Made by a program: the position numbers and the translations under genes. DNA of 64,000 nt from Hyphomicrobium methylovorum (GTDB taxonomy: Bacteria; Pseudomonadota; Alphaproteobacteria; Rhizobiales; Hyphomicrobiaceae). Position 1 is the first letter of the stretch; each line of letters starts with the position of its first letter. Positions 22,886-31,372 of this stretch are shown one piece after another. The DNA lies in the NCBI RefSeq assembly GCF_013626205.1, contig NZ_QHJE01000001.1:310001-374000 (forward strand), given 5' to 3'. The notes under the pieces were generated by a model that worked only from the letters and a program-made list of their open reading frames with translations, had not been told where the DNA came from and searched no databases.

Positions 22886-24322
22886 TCAATGCTCATGCTC
22901 GGCTTCGGCTTTGCCGAGCTCGGCCTTGAGCGTGAAGGTGTTGGAGGTGGCTACGGTCTCGCCGAATTCGAGCCCTGACACGATCTCGACGTTTCGCGAA
23001 TCCTCGCGGCCCGTTGTCACCGGCCGCGCACGGAAACCGCCGCTTTCGCTGACGAACACCACCTTGGAACCCTTTACCGTCTGAATGGCGCCAGCGGGCA
23101 CCAGAATGTCGACCTCCTGCTCTGACGCGATGAGGCGCGCATCCACATAGTCGCCGGGCTTCCATGTGCCGGCTGCATTGTCCACCTCGGCAATTGCTTT
23201 GGCGGAGCGCGTCTCCTGATCAATCACCGGGCTGAGCGCAATGATCGTTCCGCTTGCCTGCCTAGTACCCGACTGCACGCGTATCGTTTGACCTTGTTTG
23301 GCAAACGGCAGGTCATTGGGCGCGACAGCCAGCTCAATCCAGACCTTTGCCGGATCGGCGATCGTGAACACCTCTTTGTCGGTTCCAACAGTCTGACCGA
23401 GCACCAGGTCACGCGCGGTGACCTGACCGGCGATGGGCGCCCGCAGATCGTAGATGCGAAAACTGCTCTCATCGCCGACCTTTGGCAGCCGTTTTATTTC
23501 GTCGTCAGAGAGTCCGATCGCGTGCAGGCGTTGATGGGCAACATCGAGCCTGATTTTGGCTTCCGCATGGGCGTTGCGGGCGGCGAGGTACTCCTGCTCC
23601 GCAGTCACCTTCTGCTTCCACAGGCGCTCTTCCCGCTCATAAGTTGAGCGCGCCAGTTCCTCGGTACGCGACGCCGCCAGAAAATCAGCCTTTGCATCGG
23701 CCATTTCGCGGCTGTCGATCGTGGCAAGTAGATCGCCAACAGCAACGGTTTCGCCAAGTTGCCGATCAACGCTCGCCACGGTACCGGTCAGTTTGGGTAC
23801 AACCCGGGCCTGGGCGTTGGCATTCATCGTTATCCGGCCCGGTGCAGCAACCTCCTTACTGAGCTTGCCGGAAGCCGCCGGCTGCATCTCGATCGTTGCA
23901 GCCTTGATCTGCTCGGCACTGAGTTTGATCAGCCCTTCCGAAGATTCGCCTTCTTCCTTGCCGTGGGCATGGCCATCCGCGTCCTTTTCCCCGGCAGCCT
24001 CCTTACCGTGGGCATGACCGTCCGTGCCCTTCTCGCTTGCAGTCATTTTACCATGGTCGGCGTCCGCTTTCGCAACCGGCGCCATCTCTGCGCTGGAAGG
24101 CCAGACCGATTCCCAAACGGCCCGGAAAACTCCGTCCTCACAGACCTTCGTGCCAAAGCCTTCGGCTGCATGACCAGCGTCTTGCTCCTCGCCATGACCG
24201 TGGCCATGGCCATGCGCATCCACTTTCGCGGGTCCGCACATGGAGCTGGTCTCGCGATACGCCACGAACAAGCCCAAAAGTGCTGCTGCAAAGGCCAGGG
24301 TCAGTTTCGGGGTGAACTTCAT
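22886..24322 (-). CDS. czcB: CzcB-type periplasmic adaptor, His-rich
   Basis: A 478-residue membrane-fusion protein linking CzcA to CzcC. An N-terminal anchor (residues 8-22) is followed by three His-rich patches: HGHGHGHG near 37 and two HAHGKE repeats near 103-122. The adaptor body begins near 130, with coiled-coil helices (220-275), a lipoyl-like part (RAPIAGQVTARDLVLGQTVG) and beta-barrel regions. The His patches would collect Zn, Co or Cd in the periplasm. Its ATG overlaps the czcC stop by four bases. Confidence 0.9.
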   Translation of the reverse strand: MKFTPKLTLAFAAALLGLFVAYRETSSMCGPAKVDAHGHGHGHGEEQDAGHAAEGFGTKVCEDGVFRAVWESVWPSSAEMAPVAKADADHGKMTASEKGTDGHAHGKEAAGEKDADGHAHGKEEGESSEGLIKLSAEQIKAATIEMQPAASGKLSKEVAAPGRITMNANAQARVVPKLTGTVASVDRQLGETVAVGDLLATIDSREMADAKADFLAASRTEELARSTYEREERLWKQKVTAEQEYLAARNAHAEAKIRLDVAHQRLHAIGLSDDEIKRLPKVGDESSFRIYDLRAPIAGQVTARDLVLGQTVGTDKEVFTIADPAKVWIELAVAPNDLPFAKQGQTIRVQSGTRQASGTIIALSPVIDQETRSAKAIAEVDNAAGTWKPGDYVDARLIASEQEVDILVPAGAIQTVKGSKVVFVSESGGFRARPVTTGREDSRNVEIVSGLEFGETVATSNTFTLKAELGKAEAEHEH

Positions 24323-25689
24323 TTAGCAATGCTTTCCTGGAATTCCTTGATGTCGCGCCCGATCAGGGCCTCGACCTTGACCCGTGCCTTCTCGTAGTCG
24401 GCGCGGGCGTTTAACAGATCGAGCCGCACCTCGAACACCGAGCGCTGAACATCGAGAACATTCAGAAGATCGAACTTGCCTTCGTCGTAACCGATCTTGG
24501 TCCGATCAAAGGCCGTCTGCGCGACGGGCAGCACGTCGCGCTTCAATCCATTGAGCTGCGTTGCCGCAACTTCAAGCTCGCCAACAGCCTCAATCAAGGC
24601 TCTCAGCAGTTCATCGCGGACAGCCAGCGCATCGGTCTCGGCTTTCGCAAGCCGGCTTTCGGCGGCGGCAATGTTGCCGTCATTGCGATCAAAAATCGGT
24701 AGCGGGATCGCGACGGACGCAACGATCGCCGTCGAGTCGTTCTCATTAAACTGACGGACCCCGGCGCCAACCCGAAGGTCGGGGATGGATTTGGCATGCT
24801 CCAGATCCACTTGGGCAGCACGGCGGCCAACCTCATCACTCCAGCGCGCCAGCGTTGGATTGCTATTGAGGAAGGTTTTCAATGCTTCCACGGACGGCAC
24901 GCTGGTATCGTTGCCAAGCCGGCCAGCTGCAGCGCCGAAATCGGGCGCATGCGCGCCCCACAGCGTCGAAAGTTTGCGTTTGGCCGCATCCAGCCGGGCT
25001 TTCTCCGCACCTTGAAGGGCCTTGGCTCGCGCCGCCGCTACCAAAGTACGATCCAGCTCGATCGGGCTGGCCTTGCCGGCCTTGACGCGGGCATCGACGC
25101 TTTTGCGTGTCTTCTCCGCTATCGAGACAAACTCACCCAAAACCTTTACCCGCTCTTGCGCGGTGAGCACGTCCACGAAGGACTGGGCGGCCAAGGTCGC
25201 CATCTGCACGCGGATGCCCTCGTAGTCCCACGTGGCAAGTGACGTTTCGAGCTGAGCGGCCTGCAAACGCGCATAGCGCTTGCCACCGAGTTCAATGAGC
25301 TGGGTCAGGCTCGCGGTTTCTTCGGCGACATCGAAGTCGCGCTTATCCTTAGAGCCGCCGAAGTTCTCGACCTCCAGCAACAACTCCGGATTGGGCCGGC
25401 GTGAGGCTTGAAAGGCTTCGCCATCACGCGCCTGGATTTCGTGGTAGGCCGCGCGAACCGTAGGATTGTAAGCCAACGTCCGGCTGACTGCGTCGCGAAG
25501 CGTCAGCCGGTTTTCATAGCTTAGGGTCGACGTGGCGCTAACAGACGGAAACAGCGTCGGTCCGGCTTCCCCGGACACTGCCGTTTCCGTGCTCCAGCCG
25601 GAAAGTTCTTCGCCCGTGGCGCTATAGCCCGAGCAAGCGGTGGCCAGTGCCACAGCCAGCAAGAGATTAAATGTCGTACATTTCGCCAT
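24319..25689 (-). CDS. czcC: CzcC-type outer-membrane efflux channel
   Basis: A 456-residue TolC/OEP-family protein that forms the outer-membrane exit of the Czc pump. The start at 25689 gives a lipoprotein-like signal (LLLAVALATAC), though the lipobox is not perfect; the frame continues to 25752. The two repeated helical halves typical of the family are seen (TLRDAVSRTLAYNPTVRAAYHEI near the N-terminus; NSNPTLARWSDEVGRRAAQV later). As the only outer-membrane channel gene in the island it could also serve CusBA. Confidence 0.88.
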   Translation of the reverse strand: MAKCTTFNLLLAVALATACSGYSATGEELSGWSTETAVSGEAGPTLFPSVSATSTLSYENRLTLRDAVSRTLAYNPTVRAAYHEIQARDGEAFQASRRPNPELLLEVENFGGSKDKRDFDVAEETASLTQLIELGGKRYARLQAAQLETSLATWDYEGIRVQMATLAAQSFVDVLTAQERVKVLGEFVSIAEKTRKSVDARVKAGKASPIELDRTLVAAARAKALQGAEKARLDAAKRKLSTLWGAHAPDFGAAAGRLGNDTSVPSVEALKTFLNSNPTLARWSDEVGRRAAQVDLEHAKSIPDLRVGAGVRQFNENDSTAIVASVAIPLPIFDRNDGNIAAAESRLAKAETDALAVRDELLRALIEAVGELEVAATQLNGLKRDVLPVAQTAFDRTKIGYDEGKFDLLNVLDVQRSVFEVRLDLLNARADYEKARVKVEALIGRDIKEFQESIAK

Positions 25690-25769
25690 AGGGCCCCCAG
25701 GCATCGAATCATGTTTTGCGCCGTCAGCGAGTGTGCCGACGTGCGCAGCCAAAGATCAGACGGGAGGCG

Positions 25770-26192
25770 CTAAATGAGGAGGATAACCGTGCTCAGGGCG
25801 TCAAGACGCGGGTCGCTGGACACATGCGGCACAGCATAGCGGCTCGAAGCAACACGAATTTGCTCCGGTTGGAACGCGAGAGGTATAGGTGCGATTTGCA
25901 ACGGCGAATTACCGCCGTCATCGGTCGACTGCTTCTTGATCGAGGAGAAGGTGACTGTTGTTGTTGCCTGAAGAGCAATATCGACGCAATCCGGACCGTT
26001 CTTGAGACTGTCGGTTTGCGAGGCCTTTTCATGCGCAAGGTCAGCAACTTGGTCGTTCTGGTGGTGCATGGAGCTGTGGACGAACTCCACCATCCGGTGG
26101 CCGTCGTTGCCGATGCACAGGCGCATCGACCCGGCAACCAGGGTGGCCGGGATAAATAGCGCAAGCAGCAGAGCGGTTAAGACGCGTCGCAT
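25770..26192 (-). CDS. czcI-position exported protein
   Basis: A 140-residue protein with a signal peptide (MRRVLTALLLALFIPATLVAG) and a mature region with His-rich FVHSSMHHQ and Cys at 26 and 69. It is the first gene of the czc operon, where CzcI lies in other czc systems, and its layout is similar, but similarity is too weak to assign the name. It diverges from the czcD-like gene at 26312; the 119-base spacer must hold both promoters. Confidence 0.55.
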   Translation of the reverse strand: MRRVLTALLLALFIPATLVAGSMRLCIGNDGHRMVEFVHSSMHHQNDQVADLAHEKASQTDSLKNGPDCVDIALQATTTVTFSSIKKQSTDDGGNSPLQIAPIPLAFQPEQIRVASSRYAVPHVSSDPRLDALSTVILLI

Positions 26193-26311
26193 GATGTGGT
26201 TATATTCTCCTCACTAAGAAGCACTATCACGATTTTCTGCTGCATGGAAATCCGGCAGAGCGAGTGTTGCCTGTTTGCACATCAGTTATATTTCTGTAAC
26301 GAGGAGATCAT
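26193..26311. promoter_or_regulatory. divergent promoter region of the metal island
   Basis: This short spacer separates the minus-strand czc operon from czcD. Similar words GTTATATTCTC (from about 26198) and GTTATATTTCT (from about 26285) occur near each end and might be operator half-sites. No MerR-type dyad or regulator gene is visible nearby. GAGGAG precedes czcD. Confidence 0.35.
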
Positions 26312-27211
26312 ATGGGCGCCGGTCACGATCACGGGCATACGTCATCCAGCGCGTCTGCGCTGACCAAAGCCCTGGCGCTGACCGGGACGTTCCTGGTCGT
26401 TGAGGTGGTGGCCGGTATCTTGACCGGCAGCCTGGCGCTCATTTCCGATGCCGCTCACATGCTGACCGACACGGCCGGGCTCGCAATTGCGCTCGCCGCC
26501 ATTAAGGTCGGCGAACGGCCTGCCGACAGCCGGCGGACCTTCGGCTACCGCCGCTTCGAGATTCTGGCCGCAGCCTTCAACGCGATGCTGCTGTTCGGTG
26601 TGGCTGCGTACATTCTGTATGAAGCCTACCAGCGGGTTCTCGCCCCAACAGAAGTCCAGTCTATACCAATGCTCGTGGTGGCGTTCCTCGGACTTCTCGT
26701 GAACCTTGCCGCCATGCGGCTGCTGGCAGGCAACGCGCAATCGAGCTTAAACGTCAAAGGTGCCTATCTGGAAGTCTGGAGCGACATGCTCGGCTCGATT
26801 GGTGTCATGGCCGCTGCAACGATCATCTGGTTCACCGATTGGCGTTGGGTTGATCCGGTTGTCGCTGTGGCAATTGGATTGTGGGTGCTGCCGCGAACTT
26901 GGCAGCTCTTTAGCGAGACCATGAACGTTCTGTTGGAAGGCGTCCCGGATGGACTTGACCTCGAAGCGATTGCCTCGGGCATTAAAGCGACGCCTCACGT
27001 TGCCGACCTCCACGATCTGCACGTCTGGGCGCTGACGAGCGATCTGCCTTCACTATCAGTGCACGTCATCGTTACGGATGGCGCTAGCGCCGATGACGTG
27101 CGCCAACAGGTAGCAGCAACGCTTTCCCGCCAATTCAAGATCACTCACGTGACGATTCAAATGGAATCCACAGACTGCCGTGACGGCGTAGATCACCACG
27201 GCCTGCATTAG
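26312..27211 (+). CDS. czcD: CzcD-type cation diffusion facilitator
   Basis: A 299-residue inner-membrane exporter moving Zn, Co or Cd from cytoplasm to periplasm in exchange for protons. The N-terminus is His-rich (HDHGHTSS) and six spans follow. The TM2 metal motif SDAAHMLTD (His and Asp) is intact, and TM5 carries EVWSDMLGS. A cytoplasmic domain of about 90 residues starts near 205 (VPDGLDLEAIASGIKA, DLHDLHVWALTS). GAGGAG lies before the ATG. It would feed the periplasmic CzcCBA pump. Confidence 0.92.
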   Translation: MGAGHDHGHTSSSASALTKALALTGTFLVVEVVAGILTGSLALISDAAHMLTDTAGLAIALAAIKVGERPADSRRTFGYRRFEILAAAFNAMLLFGVAAYILYEAYQRVLAPTEVQSIPMLVVAFLGLLVNLAAMRLLAGNAQSSLNVKGAYLEVWSDMLGSIGVMAAATIIWFTDWRWVDPVVAVAIGLWVLPRTWQLFSETMNVLLEGVPDGLDLEAIASGIKATPHVADLHDLHVWALTSDLPSLSVHVIVTDGASADDVRQQVAATLSRQFKITHVTIQMESTDCRDGVDHHGLH

Positions 27212-27447
27212 GCGTCGCACAAACGGTCATTCATGCAACGTGTGGAACCGTGGAACCTTTTGCGCGGAAATCCGCAGCCGATCCATCCGGCTGACGTTGC
27301 GGAATGACGTTGCAGTATCATGATGCAGGAACGGTCAAGTGTGCAGACCCGCAACTACCCCTATCGCGAGTTAGACAGCATCCGATTGTATTCATCGCCC
27401 TGAGGGCATCGTCATGGCATCCTCTTCGCACGATGAAAGTGTGAAGA
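27212..27447. other. spacer with short direct repeats upstream of resolvase
   Basis: This 236-base spacer has a tandem GTGGAACC-GTGGAACC near 27241-27257 and TGACGTTGC twice, 13 bases apart, near 27290. Serine resolvases normally act on a res site just upstream of their gene, so this stretch is the candidate res region. No inverted repeat of a Tn3-type end was seen. Confidence 0.35.
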
Positions 27448-28065
27448 GTGAAAATCGGATACGCCCGCGTCTCGACGACTGACCAGAACCTCGACCTTCA
27501 ATTTGATGCTCTGGTCGATGCCGGCGTTAGCCGCGAGAACATCTATGAAGACAAGTCTTCCGGCAGAAACGACAACCGGCCCGGCCTTGATGCGTGCCTC
27601 AAGGCACTCCGTGAGGGAGATACCCTGCTCGTCTGGAAGCTCGACCGGCTCGGCCGGAACTTTCGCCACCTGATCAACACCGTTCGAGGGCTGCAAGACC
27701 GAGGCGTCGCTTTCATTGTCCTCACTGGACAAGGCGCCAACATCGACACAACGACACCAAACGGCAAGCTGACATTCGGCATCTTCGCTGCGCTTGCCGA
27801 GTTTGAACGAGACTTGATTTCAGAACGCACGAAGGCCGGGCTTAACTCGGCTCGTGCACGCGGCCGTCGCGGCGGTGCCAAACCCAAGATCGCGCCCTAT
27901 GCTCTCGCGGGCGTCATGGCTAAAGCAGATCAGGCGGCGATTGCCCGAGACAAAGAGTTCTCTCTGGCAAAGGCAGCAGCTGAACTTGGCGTTCACCGTT
28001 CGACGTTGTGGCGCTCTCGTCGGCGCGCAGAGAATGCTGCGATGGACGATTCAAAACTTGCTTGA
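27448..28065 (+). CDS. serine resolvase/invertase
   Basis: A 205-residue small serine recombinase. Residues 1-135 form the catalytic domain with RVSTTDQN (Ser9 as nucleophile), KSSGRNDNRPGL and VWKLDRLGRN. LAEFERDLISERTKAGL forms the long helix, and residues 170-195 form the C-terminal HTH (AAAELGVHRSTLWRSRRR). The start is a GTG. Enzymes of this group resolve transposon cointegrates or invert DNA; no transposase gene is adjacent, so it may be a remnant or a stand-alone element enzyme. Confidence 0.88.
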   Translation: MKIGYARVSTTDQNLDLQFDALVDAGVSRENIYEDKSSGRNDNRPGLDACLKALREGDTLLVWKLDRLGRNFRHLINTVRGLQDRGVAFIVLTGQGANIDTTTPNGKLTFGIFAALAEFERDLISERTKAGLNSARARGRRGGAKPKIAPYALAGVMAKADQAAIARDKEFSLAKAAAELGVHRSTLWRSRRRAENAAMDDSKLA

Positions 28066-28802
28066 ATGCCTTCTAGCGGCGCCCCGCCAGTTTGCCTTAA
28101 AACCTACTCGTCTTTACGCAAATATTCGCAGTACGTGTGTGCACGTTTCGTGCACGGCAGCCTCTAACCTTTTGATCTGATTGATCAGTCGCAGCCATCC
28201 ATCATCGGCGCGACGGAGAATCTATGTGACTGAAACTGCAAGGCTTTCCTATTCTTTAGTGTTCTCGAACGAGACCGTGCACAATCTGATCGCATCTTGC
28301 GTGCGCACGTTGTGCGCGCCGGAACCTACCCGCAATAGTCTCACGCCAGCATTCGATAAGCTACCTTCCAGCCGTTGGCGAGCGCCGCTCCGTCGCAAGG
28401 GTTAGCATCCTCCGAACCTTCCGACTGGTCGAAGAGGGGCCGGAGCGTCGAGACCGAGATCGGTCGTAACCCGAGCGACGACAACACGTTCGCGATCGCC
28501 ACGATGTGTCAGGAGGGGATTTGCACGATGCTCTGTGACGAAGCCGATCATCCTCGACCCTGCATGCGTCGCCACCTTCCAAATCCTGACGTATCGCGTG
28601 GCAGACGAGGACAGGTTTTCCGCTCCGTCGAAGCGCGCATGAGTCCTTCGGAAATTTCGCGGAGCGAACGTTAGCGTTGGATGATGTTGAAGTGGGATCG
28701 AATGTTGTCTTGAAGTCGATGTTGTTCGACATCCTGCTTTACATGAGGCAATTACAGAACTCGTTGAACGAGCAGAAATTCTTAGATTTACGGAGTACGA
28801 AC
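28066..28802. other. intergenic region, about 740 bases
   Basis: No convincing gene is present. It holds a perfect inverted repeat GTGCACG-TTT-CGTGCAC (28139-28155) and another GCGCAC-GTT-GTGCGC (28303-28317). Frames in this stretch lack ribosome sites and are Arg/Ser-rich. It may contain the right boundary of the metal island. Confidence 0.4.
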
Positions 28803-29648
28803 TTGTTGTCCGGTACATCGCGCGCAGAACTTGAAAGCCTCCTTTACGACGACGTTCCGAATGGCGATCTGACGACTGAAGGCCTCGGCCTAGCGCGCAT
28901 CGCCGGCAAAATGACATTTACGGCTCGCGATGAAATGGTGCTTGCTGAAGTCGAGAGTGCCGCGGCGCTGCTCGAAATGGCCGGCTGCCACGTCTCACTC
29001 GACGTCCAATCCGGCAATCGTATCGCCGCAGGGCAGACGATCCTGACCGCGCAAGGCAAGGGCGGCAGCCTTTTCGCGGCGAGTAAAGTGGCCCAAACGC
29101 TCATCGAAACCTGGAGCGGCGTTGCGACCGCAGCCCGCGCCATCGTCGATGCGGCCCAGGAAGCGTCTCCCCGCATCATCGTTGGTTGCACGCGTAAACA
29201 CGTTCCCGGAACCAAATCATTTGCTGTACGCGCGGTCCGCGCAGGCGGTGCCACGATGCATCGGCTCGGACTTTCTGAAACCGTCCTGGTATTTGCGCAG
29301 CATCGCGCCTTTTTGCACGATGAACCATTGTCTGCGCTCGTAGAACGTCTGCGGCGAGCGGCGCCCGAACAGAAACTCATCATCGAAGTGACGTCGCTCG
29401 ACGAAGCGCGTGCAGCACGCGAGGCCGGGTTTGATGTCATTCAAATCGATAAACTGAAGCCTGAAGCAGTCGCCCAGATTGTGTCTGCCATCGGTGCTGG
29501 AACACCGCGCCCGATGATTAGTGCGACTGGAGGCATTAACGTCGGCAACGCCGGAGCTTACGCTAAGACAGGCGTCGATATGCTTGTCACATCCGCTCCC
29601 TATTTCGGACGGCCGTGCGATGTCAAAGTCGATATTCGACCTGCGTGA
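28803..29648 (+). CDS. modD: ModD-like phosphoribosyltransferase-family protein
   Basis: A 281-residue paralogue of nicotinate-nucleotide pyrophosphorylase (NadC) of the ModD type. It shows YDDVPNGDLTTEGLGL, CTRKHVPGTKSFAVRAVRAG, MHRLGLSETVLVF and IQIDKLKPEAVAQIV in the family order. ModD genes usually sit in molybdate-transport operons and their reaction is not established. The start is taken as the TTG at 28803, which has GGAG seven bases upstream and fits family length; the frame is open from 28677. No modABC is adjacent; the neighbours are tonB/exbBD and, further on, an ABC importer. Confidence 0.75.
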   Translation: MLSGTSRAELESLLYDDVPNGDLTTEGLGLARIAGKMTFTARDEMVLAEVESAAALLEMAGCHVSLDVQSGNRIAAGQTILTAQGKGGSLFAASKVAQTLIETWSGVATAARAIVDAAQEASPRIIVGCTRKHVPGTKSFAVRAVRAGGATMHRLGLSETVLVFAQHRAFLHDEPLSALVERLRRAAPEQKLIIEVTSLDEARAAREAGFDVIQIDKLKPEAVAQIVSAIGAGTPRPMISATGGINVGNAGAYAKTGVDMLVTSAPYFGRPCDVKVDIRPA

Positions 29649-29683
29649 GGAATTGTCATATCCGCGTCGCCTGCCAACGGCGG

Positions 29684-30442
29684 CTATTTCTTCTTCGCGC
29701 CGCTTGCGACCTTGCCGTAGACAACGGAGATGGCAATTGAAATGACGCGTGGCGGAGCTTCGAATGGAGCGCTGGCCTCAACCGTCTTCATGGCGGCTAC
29801 ATCGAGTTCGGGCTGGCCGGATCCTGTCTCGATGCGCAGCGTGCCCGGAGCGATCGCGCCGTCGGCCTGGAGGGTAAAGGCGACACTTGCGGTGCCTTTC
29901 AATCCGCCTTTCCGACCTGCATCGGGATAAAGCAAATTTTCCTGCACTTTTTTTGTGAGCCTTCGAAGATAGATGCGTAGGCGTTCTGTCTCTTCCGCTT
30001 GTTCGGCGGCGAGCGTCTGCGCTTTTTTCTGTTCGGCTTCTCCTTCGACGTTCGCGCTGCCGGTATTGCCCGTGCTTGCCGGTGCTGGAGGCGAAGGTTG
30101 CTGCTGCGGCGGGGATTCTTGCTGTTTCTGCTCAGCCTGCTGCCGAATTCCATCCTCGGAGGTCACCTCTTGCGGCTCCTCTGGTGTTGGTGTCGGCTGC
30201 TGTACTTGAGGCGTTGGCGGCGTCTCGGGCGCCGCAGCTTGTGGCTGTTGCGGCGCGTCTTCGCCCTTGGTCTGCTGTTGGATTTTTTCTTCGCTCTGGG
30301 TTGGAGCTTCGATGCCCATCAGCTCGACGACGAGAATGGGTGGTTCTTCCGGAGGCTCGGGTTGAGGCAGCATGAATGGCAGCACAAGCGCACTGTGCAG
30401 CGCAATCGAGACGATCATCGCATGCCAGAATGTGAGGTTCAC
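29684..30442 (-). CDS. tonB: TonB-family energy transducer
   Basis: A 252-residue TonB-like protein that carries proton-motive energy from the inner membrane to an outer-membrane partner. The N-terminal anchor (FWHAMIVSIALHSALVLPFM) contains the membrane His typical of TonB. A long Pro/Gln/Glu-rich linker (25-150) follows, then the C-terminal domain (YLRRLTKKVQENLLYPDAGR, GTASVAFTLQADG, FEAPP). The start is a GTG overlapping the exbD stop. The gene order exbB-exbD-tonB continues from the two-partner secretion transporter upstream. Confidence 0.9.
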   Translation of the reverse strand: MNLTFWHAMIVSIALHSALVLPFMLPQPEPPEEPPILVVELMGIEAPTQSEEKIQQQTKGEDAPQQPQAAAPETPPTPQVQQPTPTPEEPQEVTSEDGIRQQAEQKQQESPPQQQPSPPAPASTGNTGSANVEGEAEQKKAQTLAAEQAEETERLRIYLRRLTKKVQENLLYPDAGRKGGLKGTASVAFTLQADGAIAPGTLRIETGSGQPELDVAAMKTVEASAPFEAPPRVISIAISVVYGKVASGAKKK

Positions 30443-30885
30443 GGCTCCGAACTCGCAGGCTTACTTCTATCGTCGGAAAGCTCTTGAACGGACGGCTTCC
30501 CTGCACTGCCGACGCTTTGTGTCTGGACGCCGACTTTGGTGAAACCACCACGCTTCAACGCGTCAGCGACATCGATGAATGCCTGGAACGGAATGCTCTT
30601 GTCGGCCCGGATAATAAAACTGGTGTCCTTGGGAAGATCCCCAAGGCGCTGCTCTAGCTCCTTGAGGCCAACAGGGCTGCCGTCGTAGTGGACGATTCCG
30701 CCGGGCGCGATCTCGATCGTCGTTTCCTTTTGCTTCTCAACTTGCGTTGGGGAAGCTTGCGGCAGCGCTATAGGAATGCGGCCAACTGCGACAAACGTCG
30801 CCGTCGTCAGCACCATAGTCAGGAGCACCAGCATAATATCGACGAACGGAATGACGTTCAGACTTTCGAATGGTTTGTCATCCAT
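30439..30885 (-). CDS. exbD: ExbD-type energising protein
   Basis: A 148-residue ExbD/TolR protein. One N-terminal membrane span (NVIPFVDIMLVLLTMVLTTA) carries the essential Asp within PFVDIMLVLL, and a periplasmic domain (ETTIEIAPGGIVHYDGSPV) follows. With ExbB it forms the proton channel that drives TonB. It lies 11 bases after exbB and overlaps tonB by four bases. Confidence 0.9.
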   Translation of the reverse strand: MDDKPFESLNVIPFVDIMLVLLTMVLTTATFVAVGRIPIALPQASPTQVEKQKETTIEIAPGGIVHYDGSPVGLKELEQRLGDLPKDTSFIIRADKSIPFQAFIDVADALKRGGFTKVGVQTQSVGSAGKPSVQELSDDRSKPASSEP

Positions 30886-30896
30886 GGCCGCTCTCG

Positions 30897-31358
30897 TTAT
30901 CTCTGCGCAACGGGTTCAACGCTGGCGACCTGCGCAATTTTCCAGCGCAGCATGAGAACCTTCGCCCGCCGCAACAGTCCGTTGTAGGCGACGACTGCGA
31001 CCAGGGCGACAACGAGACCCATCGCTGTTGCTTTAAGAGCGAGCGCCAGGCCGACCATGATTTTTCCAGGATCGGCGCCCTCTGCAAAATCCATACTGTA
31101 GAATGTCAGCATGATGCCGAGCACTGTGCCGAGCAGACCAATGTAAGGCGCATTCGAAGCGACTGATGCGACAATCACGAGACGCTTGGTGAGATCGAGT
31201 TCGAGAGCTTCCGCGCTCGTGTAGGTGGCGAGTTTTAACCGCGCATAGAATGCCAGCCTCTCAAGTATAATGGCGACGACGAGCACGCTTGAGATTGCGA
31301 GCAATCCAATGACGCCGTAGTCGACGAGGCCACTCAGGCCTTCCAGATCCATTGTCAC
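30897..31358 (-). CDS. exbB: short ExbB-type proton channel protein
   Basis: A 153-residue MotA/TolQ/ExbB protein with three spans. Its length fits the short ExbB2 form rather than the 230-residue ExbB. Conserved blocks are [31 protein letters not shown] and [19 protein letters not shown]. The GTG at 31358 has GAAGGGA nine bases upstream; the ATG at 31352 is the alternative. The stop of the secretion transporter gene is not upstream but the gene start lies only 15 bases after it, so they are one operon. Confidence 0.88.
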   Translation of the reverse strand: MTMDLEGLSGLVDYGVIGLLAISSVLVVAIILERLAFYARLKLATYTSAEALELDLTKRLVIVASVASNAPYIGLLGTVLGIMLTFYSMDFAEGADPGKIMVGLALALKATAMGLVVALVAVVAYNGLLRRAKVLMLRWKIAQVASVEPVAQR

Positions 31359-31372
31359 GCGAATGCGTCCCT

